Source of the DNA: Archegozetes longisetosus
Taxonomy: Eukaryota > Arthropoda > Arachnida > Sarcoptiformes > Trhypochthoniidae
Reading direction: 5' to 3'
NCBI GenBank assembly: GCA_018873245.2
Contig: JAEMBT020000006.1
Coordinates: 6,903,855-6,967,854, forward strand
DNA length: 64,000 nt
A model generated the notes under the pieces. It was not told the DNA's origin and did not search any database. It saw only the letters and a list, made by a program, of their open reading frames with translations. How positions within the stretch are numbered: the first letter of the stretch is position 1; each line of letters starts with the position of its first letter. Of the stretch, positions 39,898 through 51,820 are shown one piece after another. Made by a program: the position numbers and the translations under genes.

Positions 39898-41417
39898 AAT
39901 CCCATTACTATTATTATAAATTAAGTTTTCGTCTCACCACTCATTAATAGTATAAATCAGCTATACATTCACTTAATTAACCTGTTTTACTGTCCAGCTG
40001 AGGGCTCTTTTCAAATGCTCAGTTGTTATCAAGTTAAGATCACTTTTCTCGCCAGTTTGGGCTCGATGGCCGTATTTTTGGGCAGTTTTGGCCAGGTTTT
40101 CTCACATCGATGCATTAAAAACAGTTTTTTCAATTATTCAATTGACTAATTTCGATATCATTTCATTTTGTTGGGAGCCTTCGCTTTTTCATTTGTATTT
40201 ATATGTTTTGTTCGTACAATTCGCCTGTACATCACAATTATTTAATAAAATAATAATTAGAACTTTTCATTTATTACTTTCAATAAATTTGAGTCTCATT
40301 ACAAAAGTTAACATTTCTATAACTCTTCTCCAATTTCTAATAAAGTGCAATATAAATAAGTTGTTATTAAATGTTTGTATTACTATTGATCTGAAGTGAA
40401 TGAAAGATTTGACGCTATCGAAAGCTAGCAAATGTTAAGCCTATGTGACTGCTTTATGATTGTTTGAATTGCTTGTTATAGGGACAAGTTACTGAGAAAT
40501 AGCACAAATAGGGCCAAATGAACTTGTGTCGAGCAAAATGTGATTTAGTTGCATGTCTTTCTCACATATACTACTTTATTTGTTACTGTAATATTGAAAT
40601 CAATATATAGATGACAATTCATAGGCGTATACTCCGAATGTGTTATATCCGTATTGATTAATATAATAGCAGAGAATACTAGTCAGATCTATGGCTAAAC
40701 CTAAAAATAAATTATTAGTTCGCCAAAAGGCAGTAACTCTTCTTTATATATAGCCTTCAGACGAATAGCAACCAATTTGTCACTTTTCTGCGATTCCTAC
40801 ACAAAAATCAGAGCAGATTATATATTTACGTAATATATGTTGAATCATTGATATTGCATCAGTGTTCCGTGTGTAATATTGTTACTATTTGGGTGTATCA
40901 CCAATGACGTCTTATTAATAAAAGTTTCTATAACTAAAACTAACTTAAGATCATTATCTTTAATAAATCCATTTGAAAGGTAAAGAAATTAGTTGGTTTA
41001 GCCTTAGTGTGGTTTATCGCTTGAAGTTGCAAGCTTATGTCAAAACATTTTCGCCTTTTTGTCATTCTCTTAATCTGAGCAAAGTCAGTATTGTTCGTTA
41101 CCCCTTTGTTAGCTATACGTAAATGACGGCATATATGGAGAGCGTTCAACCCCTCTATTATCAGTAATGATCGCAGAAAAGGTTTGACTCAATACCAGTC
41201 TATTATGGATTTGATCTTTTTATAGCACAGAACACTAATAGAGTACAGATTGAAATAAGACTAACTTTTGATTATGTGATGGAATTCAAGCATTTCTGAT
41301 CAATATTTATGTGGTTAAAAAAATAGATAAAAACAAGAAATGAATTCACATTACTATACGTTTATTATTGATATTGAATGTATGTAAGACTGGTTTGATC
41401 AAAATTTGTGGTCAGTT
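39898..41417. other. intergenic stretch between the LENG8 and SHB-like genes
   Basis: About 1.5 kb, AT-rich. Open frames at 40088-40399 (+) and 40940-41149 (-) show no family similarity. A missing 5' exon of the SHB-like gene could lie here but none is recognisable. Confidence 0.45.
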
Positions 41418-44400
41418 ATGCCACCAATTAATACTCCGACTAACGAAAGACTTCCGTCTCAGTTATGGTCTATTAAGAGTCAGTCACAAGATATTGATGG
41501 ACTTCCATTTACTAAAACATCTATTGACAGTCATATCGATATCAGTATTGAGACCAATAGTCTCGCAGCTCAAGACGCAGATATGGACCAAAAGAACGAT
41601 CATTTGAACATCACTCCAGACTCATTACAATTAAATAACGAATCGATTAATGAAGAAACTAGTGATAGCGCCCAATTATCAACCACTGGTATGTCATGTC
41701 TTACTTCAATTATCAGACATTAGTGCAATTTTAGTTGTCATTCATTAGAAATGGTGTCAAAACTCGATCGTTCAATTGATTTAGTTGAACAGTAATTTCA
41801 TTATCTGTATCTAACTTAATATTTTATATTATTGTCAAAATTATTTTATTTTAAGAATTATCCTTTTTATACAAATTGATGTAAATTTAATTATTTGGGT
41901 TATTAACGATAGAAGTGAAAAAAGTTGATCTGCATTGGCTTTTAATATTAGTTTGAATTGAAATCAATCCATTTGATAATGATACGAAGTTTTGATGTAA
42001 CATAAGCTAAACAGTGGATTGGCTTTGATTTTTAGACATCTTTCACTACTGAATAAACGTGAATAGAGGCCAAAAACAAGATTGATTTATCACTTGAAAG
42101 TCCTAAGAGAAACAAAATTAAGTATTGGTGTTGAAGTTCTACCTAAGAATTTGATGGGTAATTGAAAGTTGTTATCAACTAGGTAGAAATTGTTGTTTTA
42201 ATCCTAAATTTGAGTATAGCTGAAGAATGAAATGTTTTCACATTTGGTCATTATTCTTATGACTTGGATCTGTCAGTGATGTAGTTAATGAGAATGCAAA
42301 TGATATTTTTATTCAAATGTGACAACAGCCCAAACTTACCTAAAATGTGTCAACCTTTTTTCAATATATTGACTAACAAATCAAAATCTAATAAAAATTT
42401 TACGTTTCATGGTTTTTTTAGAGTTTGATGCTTAACTTGAATTGGCTCCAAAAAGTCATCTAGTTCACACAAATCCTAGTTTATACTATTGTCTTTTTTA
42501 CTAAAATCTACAAATACAGACATATTAGCCATTCTTCTACTTTCGCATGTGATTTTTATGATTTCCAGATTGTAGTAATGAGTGAAAGCAAGTAAATGAA
42601 TGATTGATAAGTATATATGTTCGTAGTAGATGATCATGAATAAATTAATAGTTCAGACTTATGCTACTCATTAGATTGAATCACTTTTTGGGACCAATTC
42701 AAGTTATGAAATTTTAAGCTCTATAGGGACAACGAAATGTAAAATTTTTTCTAAAATTTAGATTTGTTAGTCAATTTCTTGAAAATGCTTGATGTGCCAA
42801 ATACAGTGGTTAACTACTTTTGATTAAAGTATTGCAATTTTCTACAATTTAAAGCTAAGAGATTGTTAAAAGTTTTATAAGTTTTGAACATATTAGATTA
42901 TGAATATAAATCAACCATATTTCATAGTGTGGATATTTCTTCCATTTCCTTATTTCTACAACTTTGTCTCAATTCTGAATCAAAAACATGTACTTGATTA
43001 AAAGTTTTTTAAAAGAGCAAACTTTAGGTTGTTTGTGTTCTTAACAACAGTTAACCTTCTCTGTAATGTTTTTTCTATGACAGCAACTCTAAAAAATTAG
43101 TTCACTTGATTGCGACTCAAGATTAAAGGCAAGCATATTAAATGGAAATTGTTGAATAATTTGAAAGTTTTACGTGTTTTTCAACTAAACCATTCGAGTA
43201 AAAAACTAATCTTCTAAAGAATTTCAACTTTAAATCCATTATTTTATCCATTTTTTACTTAGACTGCATAAAGAATGCATTTATTCTTCTATATTGTCTA
43301 ATAGAATATAAGTTGAAGATTACTTTGAAAAGTTTGATTCAGAATGCAATTTATAAGGAGCTTATTTCTTATCGAATCTTATCACACCTTTCGCACAATA
43401 GAAGCTGCGGGTTATTGGCGCGACTAATAATTACGAACAAAAGGATAACTTATTTTTTCCCAGTTTCTATTCTCTCCTATTTGGCCTTTAAATTTGACAA
43501 GACTCGCAACATAGAACATAAATTCTATTTTGTATCTGTTAATTTGTCACTTTTTCAACACCCAAACTAAAGTTAAAAATTGAAGTAGCTTTTCTCTATA
43601 CAGCTTCACGTTCATTTATCCTTTACTAAATTGCACCTATTGCTAGCCTTGACTATTCTATAAAATTGCATTAGTTTATTTCAATTTAAGGTTTCAACTG
43701 TTTTCATAATATATTTATGTTATTTCATAATATATTTATGTTATAAAAGTAGTTACAACACTTTCTAACCAACAGTTATTTAAATAGATTGACAGATTTG
43801 TTCATCATTTTTGTTTAAACTGCATGCATCTAACCTATAGACTGTTACGTTTAAGATTAACTGGTATTATAACTAGGATTTTGTTTAAGTCTTTTTTGTT
43901 TTCAATTTGAAAATTTTCGCAAATACTCAACGCCCGAATAGGCTTTAATATTTAATGAATCAGACTTTTCCAATATTGTTCGTCAACTTTGACTTTCATT
44001 GCTTCCATACAAAGGATACTCATTTATTATTCTATGGGTTGGCTAAAAATATTCCACAATACACGCACTCAACTTGTTCATACCAGTTAACACTTGAGGT
44101 GTTCTTCAGATTTCAGTTTGACTTCTAATTTTCGGTTCTGACAAATAGCATTACTTTGCATTAGCGTATTATTCATCAGAAGCATTAAAAGTTAATTAAA
44201 TAACTTAATGCAGATTTAAACGTCGATCGTTACTAGATTGAAAGTGCTCAAAATGTAACACTTGATTGTCGTAAAGAATAAAACTCACACCTCAATTGTA
44301 TGGAAAATACTGTTCAGTATAAGTCAAAATTAAGCACTATTAAGAATTGGCCGATTGGTCATTCAATTAAATTTCAGACACATTTGATTTAATCTTGATT

Positions 44401-45481
44401 TGAAAAAGGCGTTAAGATTGTTAATAACGATTCTACTGACGTCTATTTTTGAAGTAAACAAGATTTAGAGTGAATTGGACTTACTCTAAAGAGATGTTCC
44501 TCAAAAGACATTTGAAATTCAGGGCTCGAGTCAGATGTGATTGTATATTCCCAAAGGGTAGATATTTGTGACTTACTGTATATCCTAAAGATTTTCAAAT
44601 GTGCCATTAAATTATTTTGATTAGTCAAGTGAACAGCAGAATCAAAGCAGAAAAGATAAAGTGACGAGTTGTAGTTACTTGACGCAATCAGAAAAAATCA
44701 CTTCCCGCATTCACTTATTTTGTCACTTATTTCTAATCTGACGCATTCATATCAATATCGCTTAGATTTTATAATCTCTAACTTGACAGCTCAGAGCTCA
44801 TGTTCAGTTACTAATCTTGGAATTCCGTCATTTATCAATCTTCAGGTCACATATCAGACACTCGTCGCAACTCTCGGTTAGGCTTAAATCTAGATTTAAG
44901 CTTTAATCTGAGCGATTCTTCGACTGAAGTACAAACCCGTAAGAAGCCTACCCTTAACTTTGGTATCAATGCTTTCAATGCTTGTACTGCCGAACGAGTC
45001 GATGTCACGATTCCTCTCGAGAAACAAGGGTAAGAATCAATTATTTTTCAAACATTGTTTCAACATTAACTGACATGTATTTGGTTCATTTTTTATTTAC
45101 AGATGGTTTCATGGATACATTAGTAGAATAGACGCAGAAAATCTTTTGCGTCCTATGAAAGAAGGAAGTTATTTAGTCAGAAAGTGTCACGGCTCCAAAC
45201 AAGACTATTCCCTGTCACTCAAGTAAGTCTTCTTTTTCTATCCCCTTTTTATAGTGCCTCATCTTTCAACGTTTCTTAATCAATTCCTTTTTAGAAGTGT
45301 CAGAGGTTTCATGCACATCAAAATTGTCAGACAACACGACGGAAAATACATTTTTGGCACATCAAACATGTCTTTCAACAGCATTCCAGAAATACTAAAC
45401 CATTACTCCTTCAATAAATTACCGATTCGTGGAGCAGAACACATGTCATTATTATATCCGGTTATCGATCAGTTGCTGTGA
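41418..45481 (+). CDS. SHB-family SH2 adaptor protein
   Basis: Four exons, 41418-41688, 44846-45029, 45103-45222 and 45295-45481, encode 253 residues. The first two thirds are polar and disordered. The SH2 domain starts at W153 (WFHGYISRIDAENLL) and reaches the C-terminus. The phosphotyrosine-binding arginine is R178 in GSYLVRK. The segments DYSLSLKSVRGFMHIKI, then KLPIRGAEHMSLLYPV, are characteristic of the SHB/SHD/SHE/SHF group. These adaptors link activated tyrosine-kinase receptors to downstream signalling in the cytoplasm. An in-frame stop at 41385 lies upstream, so ATG 41418 is a reasonable start unless an upstream exon is spliced in; vertebrate SHB is longer. The first intron (3157 bases) is the longest resolved here and holds one half of the duplication described separately. 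Confidence 0.9.
43702..43743. repeat. perfect tandem duplication of a 21-base unit
   Basis: The unit begins tttcataatatatttatg and occurs twice back to back with no mismatch. It lies in the SHB-like gene's first intron. Confidence 0.93.
43930..44290. repeat. duplicated block, copy A1
   Basis: Aligns in the same orientation with about 62197-62550. Shared stretches include acaaatagcattactttgca, aatacacgcactcaact and cgtaaagaataaaactca. Divergence is visible throughout, with many substitutions and several small indels. It lies wholly in an intron of the SHB-like gene. Confidence 0.88.
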
Positions 45482-47004
45482 AGTTTTTTTGGGGTTCATT
45501 TGACTTTAGTATTGAGTCAGATATTTAGCCAGAGATACAGAGATTTTATTTTCAATATACATATATAAAATTTAATAAACCAAATAGTTATAATAAACCA
45601 AATGATCTCGATTACAACACTTCTCATGTTCTATTTTTCATGAGTCCACTCATTTTTCTCTATCAATCTTGTAGTTCGAGATCATTTCGTCTATTATACA
45701 GTTAAATGACAATGTAAATAAAACTATATTTATAAATGATAGTTAACTGATGGCAAAACACTAGTAAGCGGATAGAAAGTACCGAACTCGATCGATCGAT
45801 AAAAATGCTCTATAAATAAGTGTTGAAACGTTCGCATATATTTCAACCAGTAATCTAGGAATAGATCAACTTTTCGCACAATGCATGTATTTATGATTCT
45901 TTTTCACTTCAATTCTATCAGTTCTGAAAATATCGGAAAAATAATTTAGTTTTTTACAAAGGAAGCTCAAATGAATTTGATTTTTTCAGATGCTGAATTA
46001 ATTAACCGATTCGATGCTATTATACAGGCATCAGTATTTCGATAAGTTTACTAAATTTAAGAGTTTTCTGGTTTTGCTCAACTGATGGCTTTGATTATAT
46101 TTTAAACTGATTTTTAAAGCAAAAAAATTCAGAATTCGATGGATACTATTATAATTTCAAATTTGTAATGATATCTCCAAGAGGGGTCTGAATGGTTGAG
46201 ATCGTGAACGCGGTTTCGCTTCAAAGCTGTTAAACCAAACTGTTAACTGTTATTGTTGGTGAAATTTAGTGCAATTTTGCGTAAAAGTATATAAGTATTG
46301 ACTTGTAGTTTCAAGTTGTTTTCATAGTTTTTGATGGAAAGTTTCTTAATATCGGTTCAATTTTATAAATGCTGAACATTGAGTACAATTTTATTAATAT
46401 CAGTATATGTTACGTCTGTTTATGAAGTAGTAGTTATTGTAAATCAAACTAATGCTTTCATTAATGACTAAACTTAACTGTAATTAGTGTTCGTAGAAAC
46501 GGTTAACCAATCACACATTCACAATTTGATCTTACAGTTTAGTCTAGACCTTAATGAAAATGTCAGTTCGTATTAACTGTTAAACTAATTATTTGATAAA
46601 CTTGTGCAATCAAAATGCAAAGTGACTTAACTCGCATTCTTGTTTAGTTGTTTCACATTGCATTGTCGAACATACGTTCAATATGATTATAGATCTAGAT
46701 TTTGAAAAATATTCTCAATTTTAACAGTTTATATGAGCTCAACAATATTAAAGATAGCTCATCGATCATATTTTGCTTTTGCTCATAAAAACTTTGATTC
46801 ATTTTGATCCAAAGCAAATTAACTCATTTATTACTCAATTTTCCAAAACATTTTAAATATTAAATAATAAGCTTTAAACTATTGTTTAAATTCTAGCTTT
46901 AGGCAGTTAATGTCTTGATCTAAAATTTCATAAATTTTTCATTTTAAGTATCGAGGGTTCGATCTTACAGTTGAATGACTGGAACGACATGAGTTTAATC
47001 TGAG
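45482..47004. other. intergenic stretch downstream of the SHB-like gene
   Basis: Contains the SHB-like 3' UTR with an AATAAA signal near 45574, then AT-rich sequence without coding signal on either strand. No RNA gene recognised. Confidence 0.5.
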
Positions 47005-47009
47005 AAAAC

Positions 47010-48441
47010 TTACTCAGTTTCGCAATTTTAAGATGTTTGAAAACATCAGGTCTCGTCTGGGCAGGCATCTTATTTTCAATAATCGATAGAAATAGCGATT
47101 TGCCTCAAATTGATTACCAATAAAAAGGGATCAAAAGGTTATGTTTGAGTTTTTATGAGTAAAATAAAGTGCCTTCAATTTAATGACATACTTAATTACT
47201 TGTGCCACATGTTACTTAAATGTATAAATTGTGTCGTAAAGTATGATTAAATCTAATGTATTATATTTATTATTATTTGTATCAAATTTGTTCAAACATA
47301 GAAATAGGATATAATATGAGAGATTGACATAAAGCTCTATTCAATCAAATTACAAATACATAAACGGTTTATTGATAAATATAATTACGTATAAATTAAT
47401 AAATACTTTTAAAGCTACTAAATCGTGTTGTACTTTACCGATAGTCTATCTAATCAGATCTAGATCTAAACAAATGCGTAAATATAGAAATCTACCAAGT
47501 GTTTCTCTTCAGTTAGTAATCAATGGTTTTAAAGTAATTTGCAGCTAATACTCCATGTAAAAATTGCTCGATGCTAATTAGTAATCGTTAGAAAGCTGAT
47601 TAAATGATCAATGCTATTATGTGCTATCTTCTAATCAAAATAGTGTTACAGATAGCACTTTATAGGTGACTTCAGATTCGATTAGGATGGCTATATTTAG
47701 CGCCAACCTAATCTTACAATACTTTCTTAAATACTATATGAGTTACATAAAGCCGAAATGAATGTCGATTCATTGAGAATGCTCTCTAAGTTCATAAAAA
47801 TTCAAATAAATAAAAATCTAAAAAATAGACAAAAGGGTTTCAAAAGCTTTCTTAACGCGTCAATACAAAGAGATAAGACTTCTATAAAGTATGTTTTTCA
47901 AAATGAGTATAAAAACTTATATAAAAATCATTCGGATTTTGAAGTTTTTGGTGAACTTATTTTCGAATGTTCATCAAAGGCATCAGAATTAGTTGAAAAT
48001 TCGTGAACGTTGAAACATCTAAGGGATAGAAGTTGTGGTCCTATCAAAAGAGTCAAATTGATGACCCAAAATATCAACTGGACATTTAATTGCTGAGGAA
48101 CTCTGTGAATGTATGGAGTACGCGAGTGAAACGAAGATCCAATGTGTGTGATCTGTGCCTGCATTGCAGCCCCAGCGTGGATCAAACTTAAATTATGAAA
48201 CCATTCGCAGCAATTTGGAGATATAAGAGCATAAATGCTCGCCATATATATTGGTATAAAATAAAACAAATATATAATCATTTGCATTTTGCCAAATGGT
48301 GCCGGACTAGTCACTATCAAATATGGTTCGATGTGTTTGAGATAATTCGCGCAAATACTAATATTGTTTTCATGTAAAACAGCGATTTCTCGCAACAGTC
48401 CAACACAAATCGAAAACATCAAATACAGAATAAATATTACA
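47010..48441. repeat. duplicated block, copy A2 (contains the 3' half of a TM6SF-like gene)
   Basis: Matches 62553-64000 almost base for base from about 47090 on, in the same orientation. The first 80 bases are more diverged and the other copy has a small insertion there. The match runs to the end of the window, so the far edge of the duplication cannot be seen. Confidence 0.93.
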
Positions 48442-48478
48442 TCTGTAGGTCTCTTATATATTGGCCCAAATTTAAAAT
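47928..48478 (-). pseudogene. TM6SF-like gene, C-terminal part (copy 1); probably 5'-truncated
   Basis: A minus-strand exon of 551 bases with an acceptor AG at its upstream edge. It encodes about 183 residues that match the C-terminal half of TM6SF1/TM6SF2, polytopic ER/Golgi proteins with EXPERA domains tied to lipid export and sterol handling. Shared motifs are IYKRPTDV, then IEPYL, KMQMIIYLFYFIP, AQITHIGSSFHSRTPYIHRVP and LLIGPQLLSLRC. Family members have about 370 residues, yet I find no N-terminal exons in the 1.5 kb upstream, which is occupied by mobile elements. The frame itself is intact. It may be a truncated duplicate, or the first exons may lie farther away than I can recognise. 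Compared with copy 2 it has E where copy 2 and vertebrate proteins have G (LLRE versus LLRG), which suggests copy 1 is the derived one. Confidence 0.7.
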
Positions 48479-48874
48479 CTGAAACACTTAGAATTATAAC
48501 CCTGTTTTAAGTGATTTCCAATAAGCCGATAAGAACTGGTGTCCCAGCGCGCAAACTAATGTAGAATTACATAAATGAGAGAAACGTGGATCCTTCGTTT
48601 GCAAACGCTGTATAAAACATTTGATTTGGAGAAAACAATATATTATTTTGCAGTTGTTCTCATGCTTTGCAAGAGCTATATTTTTGTGATTTCTGTATAG
48701 TTAGTCTTCTGATTATTATGAATGTACTTCGATGAAAGTTATCAAAGTAATTATTGTGTGATATGCCAAGTCGTTTCTCGATTTAATTATTTTCAAGCAA
48801 AATACCATAAAATGATCAAATCTCCAAACTTAGATAACTGGCAGTGAAGGTAAGTGTTTTAATTTTATTCAGTA
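48479..48874. other. spacer between TM6SF copy 1 and a MITE
   Basis: AT-rich. I searched the minus strand for the missing TM6SF N-terminal exons and recognised none. Confidence 0.4.
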
Positions 48875-49465
48875 CAGTCAAACCTCTATAATCGGACACG
48901 ATATTTTGCTATCACCATTAGTCGATTTATGGAGGTTGTCGGTTTGTAGAAAAACCTCTTTGATTCGACATGTCGGAATAAAGAGGTATAATTTTAAGTG
49001 CGTTGATAATAAAATCTAATTATTATTTTTTAGAAACTTAAAAATAACTAAAAGACCTCTCAATTAAAAAATTCATTCAAAGTGGCTTGTCAGGCTTTAC
49101 ATTTTTCTTAACAACAGTGGCTACCAAAGTGCTTTTTATACTCTCAACGTTTTGAATCAGCTCAGGATGCTTTGGTTGAGGAAATATGGATAATTTATTT
49201 ACCATCAAAAATGATTTATTTAAACCAAAGAAACACATCTCGAGTGTATTAAATAGACACCTCAGTGTCGAATTGTAGAGGTTCTAATGAATAGGAGATA
49301 ACTATTGAAGGAAAAAACTATTGTCGGATTACGGAGTATGGAGGTGTCGAATTAAAGAGGTTTCTATAATACAAACTTTTACGTAAGAATTTTTTGGAAA
49401 TAAGATAAAGTCGAATTTGAGAGGTTGTCGAGTTATAGAGGTGTCGGTATAAGGAGGGTTGACTG
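48875..49465. mobile_element. non-autonomous pogo/Tigger-like element
   Basis: About 590 bases flanked by TA on both sides. The left end reads CAGTCAAACCTCTATAATCG and the right end, in reverse complement, CAGTCAACCCTCCTTAT. The interior repeats motifs such as gaggttgtcg, aaagaggt and gtcgaatt, typical of terminal regions of pogo/Tigger elements. It has no transposase frame. Confidence 0.8.
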
Positions 49466-49586
49466 TATAAGCATTATTTAATTGATTTTTCAGGACATGA
49501 GTCCTACATTAAAAGTAAGCCACAAACGTAGGTCTGGAGTTTGGTCATTAGTTTAACCCGAATAAGCAAAATATTACAGCGCTATT

Positions 49587-49880
49587 GTGATACTTTATCA
49601 CCGAACGCAAGCGGTATTTCGTTTGTTACGGATGCAGTCATATCGTTACGATACAGTTTGTATTGTCGATAGTGCTATTCGGCACTGTGATGGTTGCAAC
49701 AAAACGTTCGCCAACTTCGATTTCTTCAATCGACACTTGAAAAATCAATTTTACAAATACGTAAAATTTGTCGCTTACGTGAGGTATTTTACACTAAAAC
49801 TTCTAAAGAGCATTATGCGGTGAGCTTTACAGTAAAAAGTGCTATGACTGTTTTCGGTATGTACTTTAATAGCTTTTGAA
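49587..49880 (+). pseudogene. possible degenerate C2H2 zinc-finger fragment
   Basis: One frame reads HCDGCNKTFANFDFFNRHLK, which has the C-x2-C...F...H spacing of a C2H2 finger but lacks the fourth ligand. A following finger-like piece (FYTKTSKEHYAVS) is in a different frame, implying a frameshift. It lies between two mobile elements. The call is tentative; it may also be chance. Confidence 0.3.
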
Positions 49881-50053
49881 TATCTAAAATAGTTTTCAAG
49901 TGAAATCGACAAAACTTTCCTATGAGCTAATCATAAGTCATTCAAATAATATTTAAGTTTATGAATGTGAAAATGCCGCTCTTACAAAACATCCTTCTTA
50001 ACACTTCAGATTCTCCCCCTTTAGGTTTTCTTCTCAGTTTCGCACATAAAATA

Positions 50054-50971
50054 AGCCTCGGCTAGAGAAATCTGCACAAAAATCATTTTAATAATTATTA
50101 ATCAAAATTTCACCGAAATTGAACAGAAATTTATTAAATGAAAATACATTATATGAAGTTTAAATTGATATCAATTGATGACAGATAGTACTCCTTTGTC
50201 CGCTGCTTTGCGGACCTTAGTCTTAACACCTCTCATAAGGTTTTGGCACAGATTTTCAGATCTTTTACGTATTATTGTTTTGATTCTTCGAATTAGTTTA
50301 GGGATTTACATCTGTTGTCCACCCATTTTCATAAATTTGTTTACCCAAATTTGCCCAAAATCTTTCAATTGGGTGGAGTTGGGGGACATTTAGAGGACTG
50401 ATCTCTTTTGGGACAACTTTGATTCCAACTCTTTGGTAAACTTCTTGAGTGGTTTTGGCGTAATGAGAAGTAGCCAAATCGGGCCAGAAAACATATTTAT
50501 CGTCTGAATGGTACTTATCGATAAAATCTTTCAGAAGTGGTAAGCATTCCCGAATATAGACTTCTGCAGTGATCGCATTACCACGAACTCAATTATTTTT
50601 TCTTTAGTTTTTCGGTTAATTTCTCGGTTTTTTCTCGGACCTGGAGTCCGATTGGCACTCTGACCCCTTATGAATCTTTGGATAATTGAATAAACTGTAC
50701 GGCGAGGGATGCCCTCCAGTTCATAATGTCTTACGATATCGCAAGTTTTCATATTCGGGTTTCTTTCAATAAAAGCGCCAATCCTTTTCCTAGCCTCAAG
50801 CTCTTTAGAGGAGGACATCTTTCTTATTATAAATTATTATAAACTAATAATTGCAATGTTTTGTTACCTAATAACTATTCTTTCAAAGTAAAAACAAAAT
50901 TTAATCGAATCAACTATATTTGGTTAAGAAATTGCGTCTTAAATTTTGTGCAGATTTCTCTAGCCAAGGCT
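50054..50971 (-). mobile_element. internally deleted Tc1/mariner-superfamily element
   Basis: About 918 bases bounded by TA on each side. The 28-base terminal inverted repeats begin AGCCTCGGCTAGAGAAATCT on the left and AGCCTTGGCTAGAGAAATCT on the right, with a single mismatch over their length. The interior holds two parts of a transposase on the minus strand, described separately. The middle of the gene is missing, so the element cannot make its own enzyme, although its ends look usable. Confidence 0.92.
50170..50818 (-). pseudogene. Tc1/mariner transposase, N-terminal helix-turn-helix joined to C-terminal DDE end
   Basis: The N-terminal part (from 50818 down to about 50600) reads MSSSKELEARKRIGAFIERN, then DIVRHYELEGIPRRTVYSII, a paired helix-turn-helix DNA-binding domain. 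From about 50590 down to 50310, in another frame, it continues with EVYIRECLPLLKDFI, then YVFWPDLATSHYA and HPIERFWANL. The last two contain the second and third catalytic acidic residues of a DDE transposase. The catalytic core carrying the first aspartate is absent, and the joint near 50590 shifts frame. This is an internal deletion derivative. Confidence 0.88.
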
Positions 50972-51777
50972 TAATTTGACGTATGTTTTCAGAATAAACT
51001 TTTTGCTTCATTCTATGAAAATCGACATTTGTTCTGCAAAAACGTGTTAGTACTGAGAGTTTAGAGATAAGCGTGAAAAAATTGATCTACAATGACTAAA
51101 CTTTGTTCTAAATTTCTTCTGTAAATCCTTTATGTTCTCTAAGCTTTGAAGAGAGGCTACTCTTTGACGCATTGATATGTCCTTATATTCTCACGCTTAA
51201 GATAACTTAATAGACATATTTTGATGGATATTTTACTTCAGAGTCGAGAAGATTTTCATATTAACTTAAAACATAAATCAAAAGAATACTTTATGACGCA
51301 TTTTCATTAAGTAAATATTGTAAGAATTTGCATAAAATGTCCATTGATTTGATGGGAATTTGAAGTTAAAAATCTCTAACTCCACATTCATATCTGTTAC
51401 ATAAATCAGAAATGAATATCTGGCTTTCATAAGCCAGGTCTTAAATTTGATTTTCTATGTAAAAGATATGCATGTACAATTGCTATAATTATATATTATA
51501 ATATAAAACTGATTCATTCTTTATTGTTGCATTCGTAATTTGGTTTAACTTACACTCAAGTTATATAAAGCAAGGCTTTGTTCATGTTATGAGCACTTGC
51601 TAAATCTTATCTCAAAATTATGGGTTGAGTTATATTAGAAAAACTTTATTAATAACTCATATTTAACACTTGCGCTAACATTTCACTTCGTATATATTTG
51701 TGTTAACTATTCGGTTAAGTCTATTTGGAGTTATTTGTTAATTTGAGAATCAACAAAACTTTCCACATTATATTCAG
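50972..51777. other. spacer upstream of the globin gene
   Basis: AT-rich. It probably holds the globin promoter and perhaps a short first exon, since the sequence just before 51778 looks like a splice acceptor. No such exon can be named. Confidence 0.4.
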
Positions 51778-51820
51778 TGGTCAAGCATCAGAAGCAATAT
51801 CTGAGAAGGAATTAGAAGAG

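Larger units (their letters stand above)
41689..44845. other. long first intron of the SHB-like gene
   Basis: A 3.2-kb intron, AT-rich, with no coding exon of its own that I can support. It contains a 21-base tandem duplication (43702-43743) and, at about 43930-44290, a segment that recurs at 62.2-62.55 kb. Confidence 0.6.

Noticed and set aside
40940-41149. Minus-strand 69-codon open frame upstream of the SHB-like gene
   Set aside because: It looked briefly like an ankyrin or transposon fragment (NALHICRHLRIA), but no second motif supports either reading.
47758-48006. Plus-strand 82-codon open frame in block A2
   Set aside because: Its counterpart in the nearly identical block B2 (63318-63566) carries a TGA in the middle. 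It also overlaps the end of the TM6SF-like exon on the other strand. Not conserved as a protein.
48195-48377. Plus-strand open frame inside the TM6SF-like exon, repeated at 63755-63937
   Set aside because: It is the antisense shadow of the conserved minus-strand exon and is preserved only because the two blocks are near identical.
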